Shown: positions 1-11,475 of the stretch, one piece after another
Layout: each line of letters opens with the position of its first letter
Position numbering within the stretch: the stretch's first letter is position 1
DNA from: Paludisphaera borealis
GTDB lineage: Bacteria > Planctomycetota > Planctomycetia > Isosphaerales > Isosphaeraceae
DNA length: 64,000 nucleotides
Direction of reading: 5' to 3'
Assembly: GCF_001956985.1 (NCBI RefSeq)
Contig: NZ_CP019082.1
Location: forward strand, 5,890,001-5,954,000
Made by a program: the position numbers and the translations under genes
Notes under the pieces: model-generated
Databases searched by the model: none
What the model was told of the DNA's origin: nothing
Seen by the model: the letters and a program-made list of their open reading frames with translations, nothing else

Positions 1-430
1 GGACGGCACGATCGAGATCCTCGCGACCGACCACGCCCCCCACGCCCGCGAGAAGAAGATGCGCGAGCTGGACCAGGCGCCGTTCGGCATCGTCGGCCTG
101 GAGACGCTGATCCCGATCACCGTCAAGACGCTGATCGAGCCCGGCCACCTGACCTGGCCCGAGGTCATCCGCAAGCTGACGATCAACCCGGCCGAGCTGC
201 TGCGCATTCCGAAGGGGACGCTTCGCCCCGGCGCCGACGCCGACGTCACCGTCATCGACGCCTCGACCACCTGGACCATCGACCCGACCCAGTTCCGCAG
301 CAAGAGCCGCAACACGCCTTACGCCGGCTGGGAAGTCCGCGGCCGCGCCCACACCGTCATCGTCGGCGGCGAGGTCCGCTACACGCTCGGCGGGATCGTC
401 CGGGAAGGGGTCGCGCCCGCCGCCGGCTGA
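1..430 (+). CDS. pyrC: Dihydroorotase, C-terminal part (5' end outside window)
   Basis: The reading frame is open from the left edge and ends in TGA at 428-430, giving 142 residues of a longer protein. It starts with the amidohydrolase signature ATDHAPH, which in dihydroorotases carries the catalytic Asp and substrate-contacting residues. It continues with the family-typical segment GIVGLETLIP and the C-terminal stretch ending in a beta-strand GGEVRY. Dihydroorotase closes carbamoyl-aspartate to dihydroorotate in cytoplasmic pyrimidine synthesis. The N-terminal metal-binding HxH lies outside the window. The complete motif points to an active pyrC/allB-type enzyme; allantoinase is the main alternative, but the LRPGADAD and NTPYAGW segments fit dihydroorotase. 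Confidence 0.9.
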   Translation, partial: DGTIEILATDHAPHAREKKMRELDQAPFGIVGLETLIPITVKTLIEPGHLTWPEVIRKLTINPAELLRIPKGTLRPGADADVTVIDASTTWTIDPTQFRSKSRNTPYAGWEVRGRAHTVIVGGEVRYTLGGIVREGVAPAAG

Positions 431-527
431 TTGATCCGCCCTTGCTTGAATAACGGGTACTCGCCCGCATACACTTTCTTGATGGGGGTTCGATGGATCG
501 ATCACACGAAAGCTGGCCCGCGCAGCC

Positions 528-1307
528 ATGCACTGGCTCATTGACGGCTATAATGTGATGCACGCGGCGGGGGCGGTCGACGGCAAGTCGGGCCGAGCCC
601 GGTTCCGGATCGCCCGGCGGCGGTTCCTCAACGAGCTGGCCGACGGCCTCGGCGCCCTCGTCCACGAGACGACGGTGGTCTTCGACGCCTCCAGGCCCCC
701 CGGTGATTTTCCGGTCGAGTCGGTCTATAAGGGCATCACGGTCATCTTCGCCGTCGCTGACGAAGACGCCGACGCCCGGATCGAGCGGATCATCGCCCAC
801 CATTCGAATCCCAAGGCGCTGACGGTCGTCTCGACCGACCGCCGCGTCCGCCTCGCCGCCACCCGCCGCAAGGCACACGCGCTGCGGGCCGACGACTTCC
901 TCGACCGGATCACGACCCTCGCCCACGAACGCCCCAAGCCGACGGCCGCCGACAAACCCGACGCCAAGCCCCCCGCCGCACTCATGGACGACGCCGAAAA
1001 AGCCCATTGGATGCAAGTCTTCGGCTCGATCGACGACGAGGCCGCCGCCGAACCCCTCGACCCGAAGCCGGCCGGCGTCCAGGAACAGGAACGACCCCGG
1101 CCCAAGACCGATCAACCCCCCAGGCGGAAGGCCGTCGCCAAGCCCAACAAGGCCGCGATGTACGACGCCGAGAAGGCCCACTGGCTCAAGGTCTTCGGCT
1201 CGATCGACGATGACCCCGCCGTCCGCAAAGCCCTCAACTCCGAGCCCACCCTCCTGACCGACGCCGAGATCGCAAAGATCCAGCGCGAAATCGACCTCGA
1301 ACCGTGA
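528..1307 (+). CDS. YacP-like NYN-domain protein with a duplicated C-terminal motif
   Basis: 259 aa. Residues 1-125 form a NYN (PIN-like) domain of the YacP type: LIDGYNV with Asp6, VFDAS with Asp53, an acidic cluster DEDAD at 79-83 and STDRRVR with Asp104. These are the metal-binding acidic residues expected of a nuclease that cuts structured RNA. YacP relatives (B. subtilis Rae1) act at the ribosome A site. The C-terminal half is a low-complexity Pro/Lys/Asp linker containing the motif DAEKAHWxxVFGSIDD twice (155-170 and 213-228), which is not part of the NYN fold and looks like a repeated docking or regulatory segment. The ATG at 528 has no clear ribosome-binding site, but the protein begins exactly at the first strand of the domain. 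Confidence 0.8.
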   Translation: MHWLIDGYNVMHAAGAVDGKSGRARFRIARRRFLNELADGLGALVHETTVVFDASRPPGDFPVESVYKGITVIFAVADEDADARIERIIAHHSNPKALTVVSTDRRVRLAATRRKAHALRADDFLDRITTLAHERPKPTAADKPDAKPPAALMDDAEKAHWMQVFGSIDDEAAAEPLDPKPAGVQEQERPRPKTDQPPRRKAVAKPNKAAMYDAEKAHWLKVFGSIDDDPAVRKALNSEPTLLTDAEIAKIQREIDLEP

Positions 1308-1384
1308 CCTGGCCCCGACCGGGTTTGCCGCGATACGATGTCTTCAACGTCGCCAACCACGACATGGCAACAAGGAGACTTCGG

Positions 1385-2095
1385 ATGTCGACCCTTCTCG
1401 CGATCGGCCTTCTGGCGGTGTTTCCCCAGCAGCAGGACGCTCCACCGATCGCGGCCGACGCTGCGGCGATCCGGGGGGTCGTGATCGACACCAAGAACGG
1501 CGAGGTCGCGTTCGGAGCGACCGTCCAGCATCCGACCGGCAAGCCTTGCATCGACGCCTGGGGGCAGCGCCCGCAGGCGTTCGTCGGGACGAGGGTCGCG
1601 GGGGGCAAGCCCTCCGAGTTCGCCGACCACTTCGTCTTCCTCACCGACGCCGACGTCGAGGACGTCTATCGAGGGCTCGCCGAGGTCGGCCTCCAGATCG
1701 ACAAGCACGTCTCGCGCGCGGAGGGGAAGAAGGTCGCCGGCCGCGAATACCTGAAGGGCGACCCCGTCGCGATCGTCGTGACCTGGAAGGAGAACGGCAA
1801 GTGGGTCGAGAAGCCGTATGAATCGTTCGTCAAGCAGAAAGTCGTCGTCGACGGCAAGGAGGTCGTCAAGCCGTGGACGCCCAAATGGGTCTTCCACGGC
1901 AGCGGCGTGATCCACAAGGAAGCCACCGGCTGCATCGCCTGCCCCTGCGACTGCCCCGGCGGCCTGATCGCCGACGTCCGCAACCCAATCTTCGACCCCA
2001 TGCCGACCGTCTTCTTCGACCTCAAATCCGCGCCTCCCAAGGGGACCAAGGTCATCGTCAAGATCCGGCCCGATTACCAGCCGAAGAAGCCGTAA
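1385..2095 (+). CDS. YdjY-type exported protein with Cys cluster
   Basis: 236 aa from ATG 1385, chosen because AAGGAG at 1372-1377 lies 7 bases upstream and a hydrophobic N-terminus (MSTLLAIGLLAVF) follows at once. The open frame continues upstream, but without ribosome-binding site or signal sequence. The body resembles planctomycete YdjY-domain proteins: a FGATVQHPTGKPC opening, a GDPVAIVVTWKENGK strand, a WVFHGSGVI segment and a late Cys-rich CIACPCDCP motif. The E. coli namesake is annotated as a putative ferredoxin; whether these cysteines bind a cluster is unknown. Function is not established; an exported domain-level role is inferred only from the N-terminus. Confidence 0.7.
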   Translation: MSTLLAIGLLAVFPQQQDAPPIAADAAAIRGVVIDTKNGEVAFGATVQHPTGKPCIDAWGQRPQAFVGTRVAGGKPSEFADHFVFLTDADVEDVYRGLAEVGLQIDKHVSRAEGKKVAGREYLKGDPVAIVVTWKENGKWVEKPYESFVKQKVVVDGKEVVKPWTPKWVFHGSGVIHKEATGCIACPCDCPGGLIADVRNPIFDPMPTVFFDLKSAPPKGTKVIVKIRPDYQPKKP

Positions 2096-2115
2096 CACCC
2101 TCAAGAGACCTTCTG

Positions 2116-2203
2116 GGGAATTCACTCGCTGGCGCTTCGAGCTTGTACGGCGGAGCGTGCTCGGACCCGAATACAAGCTCGAAGCGCCAGCGAGTGAATT
2201 CCC
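2116..2203. repeat. Inverted pair of REP-like repeats (family A) upstream of the RAYT gene
   Basis: Two ~32-base copies face each other: the reverse form at 2116-2147 (ends GCGCTTCGAGCTTGTA) and the forward form at 2172-2203 (starts TACAAGCTCGAAGCGCC and ends GTGAATTCCC), with a 24-base spacer. Each copy contains an internal CTCG...CGAG dyad around a GCGCC loop. The same sequence recurs seven times downstream of the transposase at 2257-2754. That arrangement, two REPs in opposite orientation (REPIN) next to a RAYT, is the known signature of a tyrosine transposase with its own mobilised or maintained repeats. Confidence 0.9.
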
Positions 2204-2256
2204 AGTCGGCCGGAGCCCCAAACCAAACCGCCCCTCAACGGGAGTTCTTCAACCCG

Positions 2257-2754
2257 ATGGCCGGGAACCACTCCTTCAACACCAGCGAGCCGTTGGCCTA
2301 CTTTCTGACCTGGACTACGTACGGAACCTGGTTGCCTGGAGACGAACGAGGTTGGAACCGTCGGCGAGACCACGAGGTCGAACGACCGAATCCCTTGTTC
2401 GCCGAAATGGCTCGATCGCAGATGAGAGAACCCGAGTTCCAGCTCTCAGGCGAGCTTCGGCGAATCGTTGAGGACACCGTACGCAGCCACTGTCGCATCC
2501 GGAGCTGGCCCCTGCATGCCGTCAACGTGCGAACCAACCATGTTCATGTCGTTGTGACCGCGAGCGGATACCGGCCTGAGGCCGTCCGAGATCAACTCAA
2601 GTCCTGGTGTACCCGCCGCTTGAAAGTGGACCTCCCGACACGAGTCCGGTTCTGGACCGAGGGAGCCAGTTGCCGCTGGATCAACAACGAAGAAGACCTA
2701 CAGGCAGCCGTCCTTTACGTTATCGAGGCTCAGGACCAAAGGGGAACGGAGTAA
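2257..2754 (+). CDS. REP-associated tyrosine transposase (RAYT, IS200-like Y1 family)
   Basis: 165 aa, single-domain HUH/Y1 transposase. Visible motifs are the N-terminal [19 protein letters not shown] strand-loop, the metal-binding HUH motif H95-V-H97 in NHVHVVV, and a C-terminal helix with Tyr154 followed by Gln159 (YVIEAQ), the expected nucleophile arrangement. The preceding [10 protein letters not shown] segment is typical of the RAYT branch rather than IS200/IS605 TnpA. Start ATG 2257 lies 12 bases after GGGAG, a slightly long spacing; the frame is open upstream but covers repeat DNA. RAYTs nick single-stranded REP hairpins and are usually single-copy domesticated genes. The gene appears intact, and its flanking repeats make it the probable source of family A REPs in this genome. 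Confidence 0.88.
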   Translation: MAGNHSFNTSEPLAYFLTWTTYGTWLPGDERGWNRRRDHEVERPNPLFAEMARSQMREPEFQLSGELRRIVEDTVRSHCRIRSWPLHAVNVRTNHVHVVVTASGYRPEAVRDQLKSWCTRRLKVDLPTRVRFWTEGASCRWINNEEDLQAAVLYVIEAQDQRGTE

Positions 2755-2774
2755 ACGGCGAGGTGAGAATTGAT

Positions 2775-3119
2775 TACAAGCTCGAAGCGCCAGCGAGTGA
2801 ATTCCCGATAAAACCGAGAAAACTCACTCGCTGGCGCTTCGAGCTTGTATTTCGGCTCCATCCCCCCTCCGGATACAAGCTCGAAGCGCCAGCGAGTGAA
2901 TTCCCGATAAAACCGAGAAAACTCACTCGCTGGCGCTTCGAGCTTGTATTTCGGCTCCATCCCCCCTCCGGATACAAGCTCGAAGCGCCAGCGAGTGAAT
3001 TCCCCGGTCGGCCATGGCGATCCGCAGCCATCCTCTCCACCGGATACAAGCTCGAAGCGCCAGCGAGTGAATTCCCGATAAAACCGAGAAAACTCACTCG
3101 CTGGCGCTTCGAGCTTGTA
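2775..3119. repeat. REP/REPIN array (family A), seven copies
   Basis: Copies in forward (F) and reverse (R) orientation: F 2775-2806, R 2820-2849, F 2874-2905, R 2919-2948, F 2973-3004, F 3045-3076, R 3090-3119. Three nearly identical F-R units of ~75 bases (2775-2849, 2874-2948, 3045-3119) share the inner spacer GATAAAACCGAGAAA, so each can fold into one long hairpin. A lone F copy at 2973-3004 has a different right flank. The units are separated by a repeated ~24-base TTTCGGCTCC... linker, indicating tandem amplification of REPIN plus linker. The array lies between the RAYT stop and sucC. Open frames through it are artefacts of the repeat. Confidence 0.92.
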
Positions 3120-3227
3120 TTTCGGCGCTGCGAGCCTCCGAATCGGGGGGCCGCCGAGGCTGTTCCCCTTGGAATCGCCTTCGAACGCGCGGTACAACCA
3201 ACGGTTGTGATTTCTTCAGATACTTGG

Positions 3228-3256
3228 GGCTGCAGCCCGCAGCCGTCGGTTTTTTT
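3228..3256 (+). terminator. Hairpin with T-run just upstream of sucC
   Basis: GGCTGC (3228-3233), five-base loop, GCAGCC (3239-3244), then GTCGG and seven T at 3250-3256. It is placed 26 bases before the sucC start. It may end transcripts arriving from the RAYT/REP region, or act as an attenuator inside the sucC leader if the promoter lies upstream of it. The stem is only 6 bp. Confidence 0.45.
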
Positions 3257-3281
3257 CTTCTTGGAAACAAGGCCGCATTGC

Positions 3282-4535
<1,254 letters not shown>

Positions 4536-4601
4536 CCGGCGCGAACATCGGCTCGCCGACGAGTTGCAAAACAGCTTCTGGAACAGGCCGGCGCCGTCAT
4601 G

Positions 4602-4733
4602 CCTTCTCCCCTTGCGGGAGAAGGTGGCCGAAGGCCGGATGAGGGGTGGATCATGGGGACTCGCGAACGCGAACGGCGATCGAATCCCCCTCATCCGCCC
4701 CTGCGGGGCACCTTCTCCCGCAAGGGGAGAAGG
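4602..4733. repeat. Palindromic intergenic element, family B (LAGEG type), copy 1
   Basis: A ~132-base imperfect inverted repeat. The left arm starts CCTTCTCCCCTTGCGGGAG and continues to GGATGAGGGG; the right arm starts CCCCTCATCCGCCCCTGCGG and ends GCAAGGGGAGAAGG. The centre is unrelated in each copy. It fills most of the sucC-sucD gap. Further copies lie at 11316-11452 and 47213-47350. It contains no gene and resembles non-autonomous MITE/REP-like elements; translations of it give spurious SPLAGEG peptides. Confidence 0.9.
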
Positions 4734-4786
4734 GGATGCGGCTCCGAATTCGCCAGTAAATACACCGCAAACATGGAAACGAATTC

Positions 4787-5668
4787 ATGAGTATCTTGGT
4801 CGATAAGAACACTCGCCTGATTTGCCAGGGGATCACCGGCAAGTCGGGCGCGTTCCACTCCGAGCAATGCAAGGCGTACGGCACGAACCTGGTCGGCGGC
4901 GTGACGCCGGGCCGGGGGGGCGAGACGGCCCTGGGCGTGCCGGTCTTCGACTCCTGCTATGAGGCCGTCGAGAAGACCGGCGCGAACGCGACGATGATTT
5001 TCGTCCCCGCCCCGGGCGCGGCCGACGCGGTCATGGAGGCCGCCGACGCCGGCATCCCCTTGATCATCGCGATCACCGAGGGCATCCCCGTCCTCGACAT
5101 GGCCCGCGCCGTGGCTTATCTGCACGCCCATCATCCCGAGGTCCGGCTGATCGGCCCCAACTGCCCGGGCGTGATCACCCCCGGCGCCTGCAAGATCGGC
5201 ATCATGCCGGCTTATATCCACAAGCCGGGCCGCGTCGGCCTCGTCAGCCGGTCGGGGACCCTCACGTACGAAGGCGTCTGGCAGCTCACGAACCTCGGCA
5301 TCGGCCAGAGCACCTGCGTGGGGATCGGCGGCGACCCCGTCAACGGCACCAGCTTCGTCGACGTCCTCCGCCTCTTCGAGGCTGACCCCGACACCGACGC
5401 CGTCCTGATGATGGGCGAGATCGGCGGCAACGCCGAGGAGCAGGCCGCCGAGTTCAAGGCGTCGGGAGGCTTCACCAAGCCGCTGGCCGCCTTCATCGCC
5501 GGCCAGACCGCCCCGCCGGGCAAGCGCATGGGACACGCCGGCGCGATCATCTCGGGCGGCTCGGGCAAGGCGTCCGACAAGATCGCCGCGCTCGAAGGCG
5601 CGGGCATCCGCGTCGCCAAGAGCCCCGCCGACATGGGCCAGGCCCTCAAGGACGCCCTCGGCAAATGA
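4787..5668 (+). CDS. sucD: Succinyl-CoA synthetase alpha subunit
   Basis: 293 aa, normal length. The N-terminal CoA-binding Rossmann domain opens [19 protein letters not shown], followed by GGVTPGRGG and VFDSCYEAV. The C-terminal half carries [19 protein letters not shown], and the phosphohistidine loop [17 protein letters not shown] with the active His. Together with SucC it catalyses substrate-level phosphorylation. Its last codon overlaps the next gene (ATGA at 5665-5668), so it is translationally coupled to the Nudix hydrolase. Confidence 0.97.
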   Translation: MSILVDKNTRLICQGITGKSGAFHSEQCKAYGTNLVGGVTPGRGGETALGVPVFDSCYEAVEKTGANATMIFVPAPGAADAVMEAADAGIPLIIAITEGIPVLDMARAVAYLHAHHPEVRLIGPNCPGVITPGACKIGIMPAYIHKPGRVGLVSRSGTLTYEGVWQLTNLGIGQSTCVGIGGDPVNGTSFVDVLRLFEADPDTDAVLMMGEIGGNAEEQAAEFKASGGFTKPLAAFIAGQTAPPGKRMGHAGAIISGGSGKASDKIAALEGAGIRVAKSPADMGQALKDALGK

Positions 5669-6258
5669 GTCGGGACGCCGACCCAACCTCGAACCGACCG
5701 GACGGGCCGCCGCCTAACCCCTGGCGGACCCTGAGCGCTCGTCCGGTCTACGAGAACCCCTGGATTCGGGTCCGCGAAGACCAGGTCCTCCGCCCCGACG
5801 GTCAGCCGGGCGTCTACGGCGTGGTCGAGTTCAAGAACCGAGCCGTCGGCGTCCTGCCCGTCGAGGACGACGGTGCCGTCTGGCTCGTCGGCCAGCACCG
5901 CTACCCGCTCAATCAATACTCGTGGGAGATCCCCGAGGGGGGCGGCCCTCCCCACGAAACGCTCGAAGAATCGGCCCGACGCGAGCTGAAGGAAGAAACG
6001 GGCCTCACCTGCGGCAAGCTCGAATTGATCGCCACGAGCCATCTGTCGAACTCGGTCTGCGACGAGATCGCCTTCATCTATCGCGCCTCGGAACTGACCC
6101 CGGGAGAGAGCGAGCCGGAAGGGACCGAGCAGATCGAAGTCAGGCGAGTGCCTTGGGACGAAGCATGGGGAATGCTTCAGAGGGGCGAAATCACCGACTC
6201 GATGTCGGTCATCGCGATCTTGCACGAAGCCGTGCGGCGGTGCGGCGGGCTTGGATGA
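5665..6258 (+). CDS. Nudix hydrolase, ADP-ribose pyrophosphatase-like
   Basis: 197 aa. A complete Nudix box (G-x5-E-x7-REL-x-EE-x-G-L) is present at residues 92-114, preceded by SWEIPEGG, which is typical of the ADP-ribose pyrophosphatase group (NudF/YqkG). It begins four bases inside sucD (ATGA overlap), a strong sign of an operon with sucCD. The likely reaction is hydrolysis of ADP-ribose or a related nucleoside diphosphate linked to another moiety; the exact substrate cannot be read from sequence. Residues 1-20 are a Pro/Asp-rich non-conserved leader. Confidence 0.88.
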   Translation: MSRDADPTSNRPDGPPPNPWRTLSARPVYENPWIRVREDQVLRPDGQPGVYGVVEFKNRAVGVLPVEDDGAVWLVGQHRYPLNQYSWEIPEGGGPPHETLEESARRELKEETGLTCGKLELIATSHLSNSVCDEIAFIYRASELTPGESEPEGTEQIEVRRVPWDEAWGMLQRGEITDSMSVIAILHEAVRRCGGLG

Positions 6259-6264
6259 ACAGAT

Positions 6265-6292
6265 GGAAAAACCAACCCGCTTCCATGCGGGT
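6265..6292 (-). terminator. Rho-independent terminator of the amidase gene
   Basis: Read on the minus strand: ACCCGC, six-base loop, GCGGGT, TGG, then a run of five T. It starts 15 bases after the amidase stop codon, in the convergent gap to the Nudix gene. Confidence 0.55.
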
Positions 6293-6306
6293 CGAGGATG
6301 CATCCA

Positions 6307-7521
6307 TCAATAAACCGGCGTGCCGCCTTGGCCCTGGCTGCTGGGGGCCTTGACCTTCCAGGCGGTGGGGACGGGGCGACGCTCGCGGGCGGGGCGGTCT
6401 TCCTGGACGTTGACGGACGGCGCGGCCAGGATGGATTCGAACGGGAAGTGCTTGCCGGGGCAGACGGTCGGCGTGGCCGCGAGGTGGGCGTGGGTCTCGA
6501 CGTTCTCGTCGACGATCTCGTACTTCCGGCTCAGGTAGCTGACGAGCGCGCGGGCGGCGGCCACCTGGCGGGCGGTCGGCGGGGCCTTGTCGAAATCGCC
6601 GATGAAGCAAATGCCGATGCCGTACTCGTCGATCTCGGCCTTGCGGGCGTTGCGGCAGTGGACGCCGTGCTTCTGGTTGACCCAGCGCTGGGAGACCTCG
6701 ATCTGACCGTCGCCGCTGCCGGTGCCGTTGCCGATCACGAAGTGATAGCCGCAGCCGTCGAACCCCAGCACCTTGCGATGCTCGGCGTCGATCGAATCGT
6801 AGTTGCCGGTCTCGGTCGCGCTGTGGTGCAGAACGACGTACTTCCAGGGGCGGTCGGCCTTGTTGGGGAAGAACAGCTCGTCGCCGCCGTCCTTGCCGAA
6901 GAACGTCTTGAGGCCGTCCTGGGCGCTCGTCCGCCGCACGACGCCGGTCGTCGAGGTCGACCGCAGGCCGCCGTCGACCTTGGTCTTGTACGACGTCGGG
7001 GCCGAGCTGCCGGGCCCTTGAAGCGCCGGCGACGACTTGGCGTTGGATTTCGAGTTCGAGTCGTACGAGGGGCGGAGGCTTCGCGACCGGCTCGTCGACG
7101 TCGCGGACGGGATCGAGTCGAGGTCCGGGTCGCCGATCGTGGCCTTGGGCGGCGTCTCGGGCGAGGCGCTCTTCCGCGAGGTCGGCGTCGTGTTGATGAT
7201 CGGCTCGTCGAGGGCCGGGACGTCCGACGGGATCGACGCGCCCGGCTCGCTGCTGATCGGCTCGCGCGACAGGCCCCCGGGGGCCGAGCCGCCTCGAATG
7301 ATCGTGGTGCCGGGATCGGTGACGACAGTCGTCGAGCCGCCGTCGCCGCCGCAATTGGTGCAGGGCGCCGCCGCGGCCCGAACCCCCGAGAAGACGGGAC
7401 GAAGCGCCGAACGGCGGTGGTTGCAGCCGCCGGCCGTGGTCAGCAATGCGCCGGCGACCGCCGCGACGACCCACGCCTTGCCGGCGCGCACGGCGATCGG
7501 GGCCGATTGTTTCAGGGCCAT
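6307..7521 (-). CDS. Lipoprotein N-acetylmuramoyl-L-alanine amidase (amidase_2/PGRP fold)
   Basis: 404 aa from ATG 7521, selected because AAGGAG lies 7 bases upstream and a lipoprotein signal follows (AWVVAAVAGALLTTAGGC). A Ser/Thr/Pro-rich spacer of ~200 residues leads to an amidase_2 domain: KYVVLHHSATETGNYDSID with the zinc-ligand His, the GYHFVIGNG strand, GVHCRNA, YGIGICFIGDF, and the final zinc site HAHLAATPTVCPGKHFPF. The domain cleaves the bond between muramic acid and the stem peptide. The lipobox suggests it is anchored to a membrane facing the periplasm. Planctomycetes have thin peptidoglycan, which fits a remodelling or recycling role. Confidence 0.88.
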   Translation of the reverse strand: MALKQSAPIAVRAGKAWVVAAVAGALLTTAGGCNHRRSALRPVFSGVRAAAAPCTNCGGDGGSTTVVTDPGTTIIRGGSAPGGLSREPISSEPGASIPSDVPALDEPIINTTPTSRKSASPETPPKATIGDPDLDSIPSATSTSRSRSLRPSYDSNSKSNAKSSPALQGPGSSAPTSYKTKVDGGLRSTSTTGVVRRTSAQDGLKTFFGKDGGDELFFPNKADRPWKYVVLHHSATETGNYDSIDAEHRKVLGFDGCGYHFVIGNGTGSGDGQIEVSQRWVNQKHGVHCRNARKAEIDEYGIGICFIGDFDKAPPTARQVAAARALVSYLSRKYEIVDENVETHAHLAATPTVCPGKHFPFESILAAPSVNVQEDRPARERRPVPTAWKVKAPSSQGQGGTPVY

Positions 7522-8385
7522 TTCCATACTCCTTGCCAGGTTGAACAGTCGCCCGACGTCCCGGGTCGAGCCCTCGACTTCCATGAATCGCAAGAGCGAT
7601 GCCGAACGATCGGCGGAAGCGTTCATGGCGAGGGGCCAAATTCCTGGATTCGTCTCAAGTCTACACGCCGATTGGACGACGTGCGGATTCCGCTCGAAAT
7701 TTTTCGAGATTTCCTCAAGTTCGACCCGTCCGCAGCCTCCGCAGGCCTTGTAAAAAATACAAACGATTGTAATTCTAAGCATCCGTACACGCGAAATCCG
7801 CCCCGCTCATGAACCTGGACCGACTCTCGGGGTCGCGCCGATCGGCGGCGATGCGCGGGCCTTGACGATCATGCCGGACGCCGGAGCCGGGCGGGTTCCG
7901 CCCAGGACGCAGGTCGCGCGGGTCGAGACCGCCGACGGTGGACGACTCGACGGGTCGTCCACACTGGCCACGATGTCCATGGCACCCAGCAACTTTGTTT
8001 CTTCCGGCAAACGCTCGGCTCCCCTTTTCGAGCTGATTTTCCCTCTCCAACTTCTTATTCTATTTTTGAAGTGGTCTATGGACAGAGAGAGAAATAGCGC
8101 CTTAAAGCCTGTTTTGATAATGGCTTGCGCTGTCCATAGTGGCTCCCGGGGCCGGGGCCGGATCTATGGACGCCGTTCAAGTCGTCACAATCGTCGCGAC
8201 CGGACGGAGGCGCGTGCACGCGGGCGCTCAACTGGCGGATCGGGGGGCGAAACGGTATGCTCGACGGATCGAGCGAAGCAACGGCCCCCGGACGCGCGGC
8301 GGGCTTTTTTTCATGACGGGACGGCGATCGGCGAGCCCGCTTCCTGCTTCGACGGATGAATCGCCGGGGCCGGAGAGATCGAGAT
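7522..8385. promoter_or_regulatory. 864-base divergent intergenic region between amidase and leuS
   Basis: No convincing gene. The lowest-GC patch (8030-8130) should hold promoters. A 10-base inverted repeat CTATGGACAG (8077-8086) / CTGTCCATAG (8131-8140) and a third half-site CTATGGACG near 8164 flank a possible promoter (TTTTGA 8112-8117, 17 bases, CATAGT 8135-8140). A terminator-like hairpin lies at 8284-8311. No T-box consensus was found. Confidence 0.35.
8284..8311 (+). terminator. Possible attenuator hairpin in the leuS leader
   Basis: A GC-only stem (GCCC/GGGC plus CCG/CGG with a one-base bulge and six-base loop) at 8284-8304 is followed directly by seven T (8305-8311). There is no gene upstream on the plus strand for it to terminate, and leuS starts 75 bases later, so it may be a transcription attenuator. 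Confidence 0.4.
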
Positions 8386-11265
<2,880 letters not shown>

Positions 11266-11315
11266 GCCGGCTCAGTGGTTGCGGATATCCATCAAGATAG
11301 GCTGTTGCAAACATG

Positions 11316-11452
11316 CCTTCTCCCCTTGCGGGAGAAGGCGGCCGAAGGCCGTATGAGGGGGGGCTCGTCATAGGGGGGTGTTCGAAACTCCTCGGCGATC
11401 GAACACCCCTCATCCGCCCCTGCGGGGCACCTTCTCCCGCAAGGGGAGAAGG
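11316..11452. repeat. Palindromic intergenic element, family B, copy 2
   Basis: Same inverted repeat as at 4602-4733, here between the convergent ends of leuS and lptB. The sequence just left of it (ATCAAGATAGGCTGTTGC, 11291-11308) is shared with copy 3 but not with copy 1, so the element or its insertion context is longer in these two. Confidence 0.9.
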
Positions 11453-11475
11453 GAGTTCAGACCGGCTGCTTCCGC

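Noticed and set aside
2775-3119. CRISPR array
   Set aside because: The regular repeats alternate in orientation and the spacers are identical rather than unique; it is a REPIN array beside a RAYT.
2607-3281. Open frame through the REP array fused in front of sucC
   Set aside because: Translates the repeat (KLEAPASEF peptides); conserved SucC starts at 3282.
8150-8385. T-box riboswitch upstream of leuS
   Set aside because: Neither the T-box AGGGUGG...CCGCG core nor a plausible Leu specifier loop was found, though a terminator-like hairpin is present.
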